Positions 23,501-34,910 of a DNA stretch of 64,000 nucleotides are shown here, piece by piece. The translations under genes were made by a program, and so were the position numbers. The notes beneath the pieces were generated by a model, which was given only the letters and a program-made list of their open reading frames with translations, ran no database searches and was not told where the DNA came from. How positions within the stretch are numbered: position 1 is the first letter of the stretch; every line of letters begins with the position of its first letter. Source of the stretch: Epinephelus fuscoguttatus (taxonomy: Eukaryota > Chordata > Actinopteri > Perciformes > Serranidae); NCBI RefSeq assembly GCF_011397635.1, contig NC_064773.1, forward strand, positions 35,808,784-35,872,783, read 5' to 3'.

Positions 23501-24344
23501 TATCTTTAATCAATTATTTGAGGAAACACACTTAAAATCCTTTACCCAGCTTCGGGAACAATTCGACCTTCCCTCCAATGATTTTTATAGATATTTGCAA
23601 ATTAGGCACTATATTACAAATCATAAAGACAAAGAGCGAATTGGCAAAACTCCAAATAGTATAGAACAATATTTTATTGAAATCTTGGAAAAACGTCTCC
23701 CATCACGTAAACATGTTTCTCATCTCTATAAAAGACTTTCATCAGACTTATGTGAGAATACCTACAATATTAAGGGAAAATGGGAATTGGAATCTAATAT
23801 TATAATAGAAGACAAACTTTGGGATAAACTTTGTAACAGCAGTCATAAAGGTATCAGCAGTCAGCAGTGGAAAGAATTTGACTGGAAATTCAAAATCAGA
23901 TTTTTTCGTACCCCTTTGGCTGTTTCAAATTTTGTTAAAGATTCCTCAGCAGCTCTATGCTGGAGACAATGTGGTAAAATAGGTGATCATACACACATAT
24001 TCTGGGACTGTCCAGTTATTTTTGAATATTGGAAAGATATTAAAAACGAAATTGAGAAAATTATGAAAAGAGAAATCCCCTCAAGCATGCTGCTTTACCT
24101 GCTTGGTGTTATACCGGTCAACCTTTTCACTGCTGACCAAAGATATATTTTGCATATTTTACTATTGGTTGCCAAGAAAAATGTAACAGCAAACTGGAAG
24201 AATGTTAAATCACCGACCGTGGCTGAATGGAAACAGAGGTTGAGACAAGTGTATCTTATGGAAAGAATGACTGCATCATTACAGTTGAAAATGGACCTTT
24301 TTGATCGGAGGTGGAGCATGGTCGGAAAATACTTATTAATATGA
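20565..24344 (+). pseudogene. L1 ORF2 (APE endonuclease - reverse transcriptase), multiply frameshifted
   Basis: Endonuclease motifs are present in order: LITYNVKGINSP, ALLQETHL, NAYAPNED, MGGDFNCVL and ISDHSPVIMAL. RT motifs follow: SPGMDGFSGEYYK, YRPISLLCVDYKI, GFISGRH, LSLDAEKAFDRVDW, GVRQGDSLSPVLFALSIEPL and the catalytic SLFADDILLF. The C-terminal Cys-rich segment CWRQCGKIGDHTHIFWDC is near 23959. The frame changes near 20760, 21190, 21285, 21700, 21850-21870, 21960 and 23435, so no full protein can be made. The longest uninterrupted piece (21974-23443) holds the whole RT core. Confidence 0.92.
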
Positions 24345-24567
24345 ATTTATTGAGACTGGTGAGGCTGTGTGTTTTTTGTTTCTTTTTTTTTTTTTTTTAG
24401 TAATGGAAATGGACCCTGACATGATGCATTCTATTTGCTCCTCCTTGTTTTTGGCATGTCTGTATCTTCTATACATCACTGATCTTGTCTCAGATGTTGT
24501 TCACTGTTTAACTGAAAAACTCTAAATAAAAAGTTCAAAAAAAAAAAAAAAAAAAAAGAATATTTAT

Positions 24568-25180
24568 TAACATTTGCATATAGGAATTCGATATGTGAAT
24601 AATCTTTGGTAAATAGACTCCTTATAGATGATATGATTTAAGGAAGGTGATGAATCCATAGTTGAACAGGGAAGGGATTTAAAATTTTGCAGTGGCATCC
24701 TGATTGGCTGAGAGAGGTCGTGGCAAAGTTTGATTGGATAAGTAAAAGAGTGAATACCCATAGTCAGCTAATTGAAGGAAGCAGTGGCAGTGGGAGTGGG
24801 ATAGAGAGAGTTATGAATGAACACAAAGTCTTAAAATAAGAAAAGAGGACAGTAACACAAAGAGGCTTGTAGTTCAAGTAAAATTGTATTATGATCCTTT
24901 ACACCAAAGCATTTGCTTTACAATAACAATGGACAATCAGTCTTGAAACAGCACAGGTCACACAATATGGCAATGTGGCAATATGTATGTTTTTCCATCC
25001 TTCTCATGGGAAAACTATTTGTCACATTGACTGTAACAAATCAGCTCCTCAATAGAAATGACAATATGAATCAGCTCTCTCCTCGACACAGTAAGCATTA
25101 AAATGCTCATCAAAATAAAGTGTCTCAACACCACAAGTCAAAATAAAAGCCTGACCTTCATTTATTATGATGTTATTGTC
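24568..25180. other. Unassigned AT-rich sequence
   Basis: Nothing recognisable. It may include the non-coding flank of the transposase relic at 25180-27100. Confidence 0.3.
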
Positions 25181-27100
25181 CCTTCCGAAAACAGGAATTT
25201 TCATATTTGTCCTGATACAAACTCATCAATTTGATACTCAGTTCCATAATTCTTTACCCAATTAGTTGACACATCAGAGTATGCATTCACATTTAACACT
25301 GAACTTAAAGTCTCACTACCCTCCAACCAATCAACAGTTTCCTTCCTCACTGGACAAAACTCAAACCTCTGAAAATATTTTTTTTCCCAGTGATAAACTA
25401 ACTGTCTCTTGTGTTATTTTACTAATGTTTTTGAAATATTTTTCAAATTCTTAACAGATCTCCTAAAAATTATGTTTGGCCTCAAACCGGACCTATTTTA
25501 CAAATACACCTTGGGTAATGTATCATAAAATGATGCTTTGGAATAAATCTTCTCTCAGGAAACAACGATTTGAACAGCTTGTGGTGATCATTTATCAAAT
25601 TCTTCAAATAATATTTCTTACCATTAATGACAACTGGCAAAAATACAATATTTACTATCTGAATCAAGAGGAGGAGCGGGTTCCAATAACAGTTATTTCT
25701 CTCAGCTACATCATCAAAAATAGGGGGAGCAGACACCATGACTGGATAGAATTTAATCGAAGATCTTTGATGCCCTCATCCATTTTAAACCCACTTGGTC
25801 TTTGGATCCCCTGTGACAATGTTTCCAAGGATAGATACTCCTACTATTGACAAGGTGTTGAAAGACAAGTTTCAATTCATACTGCACTATCTTCAAGCAA
25901 ATCATGCATAGTGTCAACTGCGTAGTTATTGGAGGAGTGGAAAAAAATTTAATGTATTGAGAAAGCATGTCTTTTTTACAGCAGATGCTGATGGCAACAT
26001 AGGATCTTCTTTTAGTGCTGCACAATGTTCTGTATGGATTTATTTTGTACGAAAAATAAAGCCAGGGTTGTCTTCAGTGAGGACAGACTGAGACTCTTCC
26101 TTTGTGGTTAAACAAAATCTACAACAATACGTTGCATTGAAAGACTCAACATAACCAAATAGTCCATGTAAACCTAGATTATCACCTATCACCTATCATC
26201 ACATATCTTCATAAAATACCTTTTTTATGTTGTTTGGCCTGCAAGAAACTCTCACTGTTCTTGAACATTGACTTCAGGGTTCCCGAGATGGGTACATACA
26301 CAAATTTATCTGTTACAGGAATCTGATTATAAACACCTGCTGTTTGATCTCTGCTTACATAAAATCTTACCCCTAGAATGTATTCTACAGGGGTATCTAT
26401 TTCTCACTTTTCCCTCAAAGAACTTTTGACACTTTGCTTTTGTGTTCAAGACTGAGAGGGATTTTCTAGATTGTCAAAACAAATTTCTACCTTATTTTCC
26501 AAATCTGTATCTCAATTTCCTGAGATCTCTGAGAGAACCGCCTCTCTTGCTTGTGTGTGAATAACATTTACAAGCTCTTCCATTGATTCTACCATTGCTT
26601 GTACTGTGCTCTCAGCAACACCTGGTGCTTGTAACTGTGCAACAACAGAACAACACATGTTCAACAAATTATGCTTGTCAACAGAAGCCTGGGCGATCAC
26701 TGGAGTGTCTCTACAGACTGCTTGTGAAGTTGAAGGCTGATCATATTCTTGAGTGCCCACATCATCAACAGTATTTGCTGAAACAGTGTCCCTGTGTAAA
26801 TGAATATGGTGTTTCTTGAACCCTGAAGAAGTGCAAAATGATGATGAATCCTTGTTGTCCACATTTCAAACGTAACGTATGTATATGTATTGTGTATATG
26901 TATCACCTCAAGTATCAAGTGTGCGACAGCCTTGCTCTGAGCTTCTTGACTCTGAGACTTTTCTTGGCACTTCCCATGTCCATGTTGAATACTGTCATTT
27001 GGATAAACGTGTGTGTAGGAGCTGTTGAGGGATACATGGTAGTTCACACTGATGTGCCTTGAGGAGCTTGTCAAAGGCTGTCAGGGATGTCTGCGCCTCA
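25180..27100 (-). pseudogene. Decayed CACTA/CMC-type transposase, minus strand
   Basis: Segments in order on the minus strand: a Gln/Ser-rich stretch with VVAQLQAPGVAESTVQAMVE (~26640-26580); VGVYNQIPVTDKFVYVP-like sequence (~26350-26270, frame-broken); GDNLGLHGLFGYVESF (~26187-26139); CCRFCLTTKEESQSVLTEDN (~26135-26070); a HDLLED...YELKLVFQHLV box (~25910-25850); FPERRFIPKHHFMIHYPRC (~25545-25490); RFEAKHNF (~25495-25470); and NWVKNYGTEYQ (~25262-25230). The same order of motifs (DN..HGL.GF.ESF, C.FC, HD..E, HYP, RFEAKH) occurs in the transposase at 43.76-46.86 kb, so the two are distant relatives. Many stops and frameshifts are present. Terminal repeats were not found. Confidence 0.7.
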
Positions 27101-28255
27101 CAAGGGATGGCCTTGTAGTTAACTAGAACTTCTAGATCTTGTCCCTTTGTTCACCAACACACAGGAGGAAGGGCTGTTCAGGATCCAAACTTCAAAGGAA
27201 GGTGTCAACACTGGCCCCAATCTGCAACATAAACATAAGAGGAACCATAAGAAAACATTAAAATGGCCTATTTAGCTACTAAAATCAAATGTGCCCCCAA
27301 CAAAAGCAGTATCATAACAGTGGTATAAAAAGCACACTAAAACATGGCATACCCTTAGATATCTCACAACATGACTGACTGCTTCATATGAGCTGATTTT
27401 AGCAATCTTCTTGTGGCCTTTTGAGGTACAGGGAAGTAGGTGAACCATCAGTGGAATGCTTGACAGGTCACTGTCCCAGCCTAGGGGCAAACTGGAAGAA
27501 AACATGAGAACAAAAAAAAAAAAAAGAAAAAAAAGACAGCTTGTCAGAAACATTTACAACTGAAAATAGCCGCAAAGAAATCCAGATTATGCCTGAGACA
27601 AGATTTAAACCTTTCAGATTATTGTAAGTAAAAAAAAATATTTTAAAGAGAATGAGCCATGCTTACTAGAATAATCAGATTTTTGGCTGCGCAGACAAGG
27701 TCTTCAATATTTTAGGTTTTTGTACCCTGCCAGGACCCGAGGTTTGAAGTAAGTGGGCCATTTTGCCAAAAATCTCCCAGCAACTTTCTCTCCAAACATC
27801 AGGGGTCTTTAAGTTTAACTTGATTGAAGTTCCAGCGGTGAGTGAATGTGGCAAGAGCAGGCAGGGAATACTTGAAAGCGGTATGAGAGTTGTGGACTGT
27901 ACCGTAGTGCAGGGGGGTCTCTCCTGAGGCTGGTAGTGAGGTGAATTCAGAGTAGCTAGCAGAACTTGGAGAACTGAGGGATGCAGGACTGGTGTTGCAC
28001 CATGCAGCCAGAGCCAAGCAGACGGGAATCAGGAAGGTGGCAGACAGGAATCAGAGTCGCAGACAGAAGGCTGAGGTGACTACCAGGGCAGAGATGATGG
28101 AGGCAGGTCAGGAACAGGCAGGGTAAGTGCCGGAGAGGCAAACCAAGGGTGAGTGCTGGAATGTCTTGCATGGAGTTTGAAGAACAATCTGGCAAAGAGG
28201 GTGTGTGCTGACTTGCAGGGTGCAGGTGAATGGAAATTTTCCAGGATCAGGTGAG
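27100..28255. other. Unassigned, with an aggcag/caggaa-rich tract
   Basis: 27100-27560 may hold upstream exons or UTR of the minus-strand transposase relic, but no finger motif is clear. 27820-28255 is rich in short ggcaga/caggaat/gcaggt repeats, resembling degenerate minisatellite DNA seen near some fish retroelements. No confident call. Confidence 0.3.
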
Positions 28256-28257
28256 TA

Positions 28258-29060
28258 CGGAAGAGGAGAACAGCCACGTATTTCTTTTTTTTTTGTGCAT
28301 TGTTATCTCGTGATAACGACTTATTATTTCATTATCTTGATATAACAAAGATTATCTCATGATAACAAATTAATTATTTCGTTATCTCGACATAACAGAG
28401 ATTGTTTTCTCGTGATAAAGAATTAATTATCTCGTTATCTTGACATAACAAAGATTGTTTTCCCATGATAATTGTCAAGTCTGATGATTACGCACTGGTT
28501 AATGTGATCGTCTTGATTTCAGCCTATAAGAGCTGCCGTGGTCCTGCTAGATGCCTCCTACTGCTGCTGTTATCATTAGTCACACTTCTACTGTTATTAT
28601 ACACATATGATTATTGTCACATACAATATATTTCCAAATAGTCGCCCAGCGGCAAATAGCCACCAGGCACCTAATAGCCGCTGGGGGTTTGACCCCATTT
28701 TGCGTATTAAACGCTGGGTCCGATTAAATGCCGGGGCGATTATTTCCTCATTCAGGAAGAAAGAAGCTCGCGAGGGCTGCTCTCTCCCTGCCTGCAGGGC
28801 TGTCCCTCCTGAGGGACTGTTTGCGCTTTTACGCACGGGTCGGTGGTGAAGTGGCGCACATGACTCGTGCTACGGACGAATGGACGGACAGACAGCCACG
28901 TATCTAAAACAGGTAATACATCTGGCTACATCTTTCCCACATCAAATATCCGTGATCACCTACACCCGCGTGCGTAAAAGCGCACACAATTCCGTGTCCT
29001 CTCCCCGCGGATGCTGTGATTTGATGGCCTGGTACATTGTAGCCCACTCTTATAAGACCC

Positions 29061-29101
<41 letters not shown>

Positions 29102-29177
29102 GCTACTGTGGACCTGCTTTTCAGCTAACTCCTCTGGTAATTTTATTAAAAGGCATGGCATATAGGTCCACAGTAGC

Positions 29178-29215
<38 letters not shown>

Positions 29216-29446
29216 GGGTCTTATAAGAGTGGGCTACAACGAGTAGCCTACGGGGCCATGAAATCACAGCACTTGACAATTATCACGGGAAAACAATCTT
29301 TGTTATATCGAGATAACGAGATAATTAATTCGTTATCACGAGAAAACAATCTTTGTTATATCGAGATAACGAAATAATAAGTCGTTATCACGAGGTAAAA
29401 GTGCACAAAAAAAAAAAATACATGGCCGTTCTCGTCTTCTGTATGT
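28258..29446. mobile_element. Long-inverted-repeat element with a second hairpin inside
   Basis: The outer arms, ~28258-28477 and ~29268-29446, pair over most of their length. They contain repeated blocks of ttatctcgatataacaaaga / ttttctcgtgataac type, plus an (A/T)-run next to gtgca. The termini (TACGGAAGAGGAGAAC versus GTTCTCGTCTTCTGTA) suggest TA-flanked ends. A nested hairpin at 29037-29239 has its own arms. No transposase is present. Class uncertain; Tc1/mariner-like by the TA is only a guess. Confidence 0.6.
29037..29239. repeat. Inner hairpin with (AAT)n/(ATT)n arms
   Basis: The left arm 29037-29115 and right arm 29164-29239 are reverse complements apart from the number of AAT triplets. 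The loop is 48 bp (29116-29163). A weaker extension outwards (gctgtgatttgatggcc versus ggccatgaaatcacagc) continues the pairing. Confidence 0.85.
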
Positions 29447-29898
29447 GAGGGAGAGAAGCAGACTGTGACATTTTCACCTTCATCTGCTAGAATTGGAAAG
29501 TGGAAAGTTGAATTTTTGTAGCGGGCCTACAAGCATAATATTTGACATCACAAATAGTGTGGAAGTCAATCCTAGTCCAATACAATTTACAGAAGTGTGA
29601 TGTTGAAACCTAAGGCCCCACACACTGTACTTATGCTGAGAATGAACTTCACAGTTATTTAGGAGACATCTTGTGTCCAACAGGAAAACGAAACCCAAGC
29701 ATTGATTTTTTTTTTTTTATGATTTTTTTTCCCTTTTTAACCTGTTTTTAGTAAGCCTCTGATCCAGAAAAAAATTCTTTCATCATTTTTTATTTTTTTT
29801 GAGGAATCTCTGGAAACGTTGCAAAATTGCAACAGCGGGTCTTAGTGGTTACAAATATCACCACTTCACTTTTAACAAAGTGCAATTATTATTAGGCA
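29446..29898. other. Unassigned, poly(T)-rich
   Basis: Homopolymer T runs at 29706-29740 and 29790-29800. No gene or repeat identified. Confidence 0.3.
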
Positions 29899-30275
29899 TT
29901 GATCACTCATTCATTCATTCATTCATTCATTCATTCATTCATTCATTCATTCATTCATCTTCTAACCGCTTCATCCTCTTGAAGGTCACGGGGGGGGGGC
30001 TGGAGCCTATCCCAGCTGACATCGGGCGAGAGGCAGGGTACACCCTGGACAGGTCGCCAGACTATCGCAGGGCTGACACATAGAGACAAACAACCATTCA
30101 CGCTCACATTCACACCTACGGACAATTTAGAGTTACCAATTAACCTAGTCCCCAGTCTGCATGTCTTTGGACTGTGGGAGGAAGCCGGAGTGCCCGGAGA
30201 GAACCCACGCTGACACGGGGAGAACATGCAAACTCCGCACAGAAGGGCTCCCACGCCCGGGATTGAACCGGCAAG
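29899..30275 (+). repeat. Dispersed fish repeat preceded by (CATT)n
   Basis: A tetranucleotide tract (cattcattcatt, ~29906-29960) leads into a block I recognise as widely dispersed in fish: ggagcctatcccagctgaca, then cctggacaggtcgccagact, cattcacgctcacattcaca, gtctttggactgtgggagga and aacatgcaaactccgcacag. The second half also occurs at 36256-36470. Its origin (LINE or SINE tail) is not settled here. An open frame through it gives the familiar nonsense peptide PADIGREAGYTLDRSPDYRR. Confidence 0.75.
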
Positions 30276-30348
30276 CATTGATCACTCAATAAAATCAAAA
30301 CATGCATCTTAAAAATGTATTTAAGATGAAACAGTTTCATACAGAGCA

Positions 30349-31175
30349 TCCATCCATCCATTCATTTACATCTGCTTATCCGGGGCTGGGTCGCAGGGGC
30401 AGCAGGCCGAGTAAAGCACTCCAGACATCTCTCTCCCCAGCAACGCTTTCCAGCTCCTCCTGAGGGAACCCAAGGCGTTCCCAGGACAGATGAGATATGT
30501 AATCCCTCCAGTCTGTTCTGGGTCTGTCTCGGGGCCTCCTACCCGGAACCCCACCCAGGAGGCATCCTGATCAAATGCCCTAACCACCTCAACTGACCCC
30601 TTTCAACGTGAAGGAGCAGCAACTCTACTCTGAGCTCCCTCCAAATGTCACAGCTCCTCACCCTATCTCTAAGGCTGAGCCCAGCCACCCCACGAAGGAA
30701 ACTCATTATCGCTGCTTGTATCCGCGATCTCATTGTTTCCTTCACTACCCAGAGCTTATGACCATAGGTGAGAGTTGGGACGTAGATGGACCAGTAAATC
30801 AAAAGCTTCTCCTTCCGGCTGAGCTCCCTCTTCACCAGGACTCATCACTGCAGGTGCTGCACCGAACCATTGATCCATCTCACGCTCCATTCTACCCTCA
30901 CTCATGAACAAGACCCCGAGATACTTGAACTCCCTCGCTTGAGGCAGTAACTTTCCCCCAACCTGCAGAGGGCAATCCACTGGTTTCCAGCAGAGAACCA
31001 TTGCCTCCGATTTGGAGGTGCTGACACTCATCCTGACTGCTTCACACTCAGCTGCCAACTACCCCAGTACATGCTGGAGATCACGGTGTGATGAAGCCAA
31101 CAGAACCACATCATCTGCAAAAAGCAGAGATACAATTCTGAGGTCCCCAAACCAGACCCCTTCCTCCCCCCGGCT
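30349..31175 (-). mobile_element. Rex3 (RTE-clade) LINE, 5'-truncated
   Basis: The minus strand carries the RT C-terminal half: LLFADDVVLLASSHRDL (31105-31075, catalytic FADD), then VSTSKSEAMVLCWKPVDCPL, LPQAREFKYLGVLFMSEGRM, IYWSIYVPTLTYGHKLWVV, RSRIQAAIMSFLRGVAGLSL and LRWLGHLIRMPPG. Several frame changes break it. The 3' end is a (GGAT/CATC)n run at 30349-30363, typical of RTE/Rex3 tails. The 5' break at ~31175 directly abuts the L2 copy on the other strand. Confidence 0.88.
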
Positions 31176-31179
31176 GGGC

Positions 31180-33790
31180 CTTTAAACTTGCACTGCTTAA
31201 TGTTAGATCTCTAGCTAAAAAGACTTTCTTAGTTAATGACATCATCACTTCTCACAAACTGGACTATATCCTACTAACAGAAACCTGGCTTGATCAAACT
31301 GGTAATAAGGAACTTATTGAAACATCTCCTGATAACTACAATTTTGTACATTGCACACAGATCAAGAAAGGGAGGGGGCGTTGCTGTCATATATAATGAC
31401 TTATTTAAGTGTAAATCTGTGTCTTTTGGCAATTTTCCAAGTTTTCACGCTGATAACTGGCTGTACCCATACTAAAGGTCATACACTTTATCTTATCTTT
31501 TCAAAAGGTCTTGATATTGCAATAACAGATGTTTTAGATGTTGCAATATCTGACCATTACTGTATTTTCTTTGATGTAACATGCCCCGTTGAACAGACAA
31601 CTACTGATAGATACATTAACAAACGTTTCATCAATGCTGATACAACTAACACTTTTATTAATGAGTTTTCAAAGTATACATTACCCACCTTGTCATCATG
31701 TGATGCTATGGTTGACAATTTTTCTAATCTTATGTCTCAGATTATTGACCACATTGCTCCTGTCAGAACTGGAAAAATTCATGGACCACCAAAAGCACAT
31801 TGGAGAAGCAATGAAAAAGTTAAGATTGCAAAAAGAATCTGCCGGAGAGCTGAACAGAAATGGAGAAAAAACAAATTACAAATTGATTTTGAGATCTATG
31901 AAGCTGCACTTTACAGTTACAATGAAGACATGAAATCTGCCAGACAGTCCTACATTTCTCAGCTGATCAACAATAATCAGAATAATGTCTCATTTCTATT
32001 CTCCTCAGTTGATAAACTAATTAATCCATCCAAATCTACCCCTCTTGATTTTCTCTCCACAACCAAATGTAATGAATTTGCTGTTTTCTTTCAGGAAAAA
32101 AATTTACATATTGGAAATAACATATCAAATTCTTCATCTGGCTCCGGCTCACCCTCGCATCAAATTACTTCCATGAGTGCTATGTCTTCATTCTCACCTG
32201 TTAACTGCAGTGATTTGCTCAAGGTCATTAAGCACCTGAAATCTAGCACCTGCTCTCTTGATTCCATCCCTACCAAACTCTTCAAATCTGTCTCTCATTG
32301 TCTTATAAATAGTGTTGAAAATATCATTAATAGCTCCCTGCAGACTGGCACTTTCCCTGCTTCTCTCAAGCATGCTGTAATATCACCTGTATTAAAGAAA
32401 AAACAACCTAGATCCATCTGTAATTAATAACTATATACCAATATCCAATCTTACTTTCCTCAGCAAAATTCTTGAAAAAATTGTTTACAAACAACTGGAT
32501 GACTATCTTATAACAAACAACATTTACGATACACACCAATCAGGTTTCAGAGCCAATCACAGCACTGAAACTGCTCTTGTAAAGGTTATCACTGACCTTA
32601 AGATCCACAGCAACTCTCAGAGAACCTCAATCCTAGTATTGTTTGATCTCACTGCTGCGTTCGACACTGTGGATCATGACATCCTAATTCAGAGACTTCA
32701 TGTCTCCATTGGCTTAGCAGGTCCTGTCCTGAACTGGTTCTCATCCTACTTCTCTGTCACAATTGGTAGTTTTACATCAAACAAATCAAACATCTTCTCT
32801 GGGGTCCCACAAGGGTCAGTTATTGGGCCACTGCTCTTCAATTTGTACATGCTCCTGCTTGGTTTTATCATAAAGATGCAATGCTCTATCATTCTTATGC
32901 TGATGATACACAGTTATACATTTCACTTTCCTCCGATGACCTCAGTCCTATGAACAGATTAATTAATTGTATTAATGATATTACTCACTGAATGTCCACG
33001 AATTTCTTACAGCTGAATACAGACAAGACTGAGATTCTCCTAGCTGGTCCAAAAAGTCAAAGACAGATAATCTCCCCGCACTTGGAATCACTGTCTCTGA
33101 AATGCAGTGAGCAAGTCAGAAACCTTGGCATTATCTTAGACACTGATCTCAATTTCAAAAATCACATCACTAATATCATCAGGACAGCATTCTACCACCT
33201 GAAGAATATATCAAAACTTCGAGAATATATGACTCAAACTGACTCTCAGAAACTGGTTCATGCCTTCATCTCAAGCAGATTAGACTATTGCAATGCTCTA
33301 TTCGCAGGATTATCCAAACAATCAGTAGGATGCCTCCAGCTCATTCAAAACGCAGCACCTAGAATCCTCACACGTACACGTAAATTTGATCATATTACTC
33401 CAATACTGAAATCACTTCACTGGCTCCTGGTACAGTACAGAATCTCCTTCAAAATCCTGCTAATAGTCTATAAAGCACTTAATGGTTTGGCTCCTCAGTA
33501 CATCTCTGACTTGCTCACTGCATACAACCCATTCAGGCCTCTCAGGTCATCAGGCAGAGCTCTTCTAGTTGTACCCAAAATTAGGGCGTCCGTGCCTGCG
33601 TGTGTGTCCGTGTCTGTGTGTGTGTCTAATCATATGGCTGCATTTCTTACATGTGCGGCTATGTGACAGGGCAGGGGCTTCTATATAATTGTGTTGATGT
33701 TTTTCTGGATTTTAATGTTGTGTGATATTTTGTTTTTTAATGTAAAGCACTTTGAGTTTACTTGTAATGAACTGTGCTACATAGTGCAGG
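31180..33790 (+). mobile_element. L2-clade LINE copy, internally deleted
   Basis: The plus strand starts with ALLNVRSLAKKTFLVNDIIT ... DYILLTETWLD (endonuclease Glu). It then jumps after VSFGNFPSF directly to TGCTHTKGHTLYLIFSKGL ... ISDHYCIFFDV. The central endonuclease part with GDFN is therefore missing. The RT region includes GFRANHSTETALVKVI, FDLTAAFDTVDHDIL, SGVPQGSVIGPLLFNLYML and, in a shifted frame, YADDTQL (~32899). Breaks occur near 31360, 32413, 32870 and at a stop at ~32989. The C-terminus is cut at ~33590. The end gtaaagcactttgagttta at ~33744 is an L2-type 3' tail. Confidence 0.88.
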
Positions 33791-34025
33791 AATTTCACAA
33801 GGGCCACGAGGGCCATGGCTCTCGTGCCCTCCTCATTTGGCCCTGTGCCCTTGAAAAAAAATATCTGCCCTAAGGCCACAGTGGCCTTGATGCCCTGCCC
33901 ACACTGCCCCAGGTGATTTTGTGGTTTTCTCCTCTGCCTCTTTCCTGTCAACACGGCTTTGACACCTGCGTTTTTTGAGAAAAAAAAATGCTGTGACATT
34001 CTGGACTCTTACTGAGCAACATCAA
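33790..34025. other. Unassigned ggcca-rich segment
   Basis: Short repeated ggccacgagggccatgg and ccctgtgcccttga motifs; no clear element. Confidence 0.25.
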
Positions 34026-34029
34026 ATCA

Positions 34030-34910
34030 GACGATGCATACATCACCAGTGGTGGGTTTGATTCCAGCCTGGCATGAACCGCTTGGACTGGCTGTAACGA
34101 CAGTTAGACACCAGTCTATCACCGGCCAACCAGGAGACTTCATCAAACGCCTGGACAGGGATCCGGTGAGACCCGGTATTAAACAACCCAAGGCACGTTT
34201 AATCAACACCGTAATAACAGTAAGCTCCGCCATTATCGGCGTTATCAGCGTTACTTTTTAAAGTTTCGGTTTCACGTATCATCATTCTGCAGTAATCTTG
34301 AAGTTATAACGTTAACTTCAAGATTACACTAGTTAACGACAGCTACGCTTGTTACTGTGAATAAGTGCGATAAAACCTCTGCTAGCCAAGCCAATACTTT
34401 ATCAATACATGTGATCAGCATGTAGAATATTTCAATCTGCTCTGTCCACAGTCTCTCATTCACCGCTATTATGATTTATGATCGCAGTCGAAACAAGCAC
34501 ATCGCGCTCTCGGTGCTAACTGCAAAGTGTTAAAGACAAACTAAAATGAAAGCTGTCTGTAGGTAGGCTAACACTTTATCTGAAGCAGCCGACCTGCAGA
34601 CAGTGAGTGTCCTCAGAGCAGGATGAATGACTGATAGTGTTGTTTGTCTTCATGCTAAGATAACGTGACTTTCTTCACTCAGTATTGTGATGTCAGGAAG
34701 AATATTTATATTCCAGTGAGATATTATTGGGTTTTAAATAGTGACTTTGTTGTTATAAACATGACTGTTGCTGCCATGGACTGTATAAAACTATATCCTG
34801 TGTAACTGACCTATAAGGAAAGGTTGCTCGCTGCTAAAAATGTGGCCTGTCGACATGATCTGGTTTTCAAATGTGGCCCAGTTGAAATAGTAATTGAATA
34901 GCCTGGTGCT
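34030..34910. repeat. Dispersed repeat family, copy B
   Basis: Extended similarity to 42340-43270 in the same order: gagacccggtattaaac, taagctccgccattatcggc, ctctgtccacagtctctcat, gttaaagacaaactaaaatg, gcagacagtgagtgtcctca, tgactttgttgttataaaca. The right end (gttgctcgctgctaaaaatg ... gtaattgaatagcc) is also at 15862-15950. A perfect 15-bp hairpin (34292-34306 with 34313-34327) is private to this copy. No coding capacity. Confidence 0.75.

Larger units (their letters stand above)
18850..24552 (+). mobile_element. Full-length L1-clade LINE with target-site duplication
   Basis: About 5.7 kb with 5'UTR, ORF1, a ~0.6-kb inter-ORF region, ORF2, 3'UTR with polyadenylation signal (aataaa ~24523) and poly(A). 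The 15-bp direct repeat AAAAAGAATATTTAT flanks it (18835-18849 and 24553-24567), and the insertion point fits an L1 endonuclease TTTT/A nick. The first bases, ggacttccggtgacgtcatg, combine an ETS-like CTTCCGG and a perfect CRE TGACGTCA, a plausible internal promoter. A purine-rich tract occupies 20450-20530. Confidence 0.93.

Noticed and set aside
28258..29446. CRISPR-like array of ttatctcga/tataac blocks
   Set aside because: Blocks are irregular, adjoining without unique spacers, mirrored in inverted arms, and the genome is vertebrate.
29899..30083. Protein containing PADIGREAGYTLDRSPDYRR
   Set aside because: A known type of spurious translation through a dispersed fish repeat; no gene structure.
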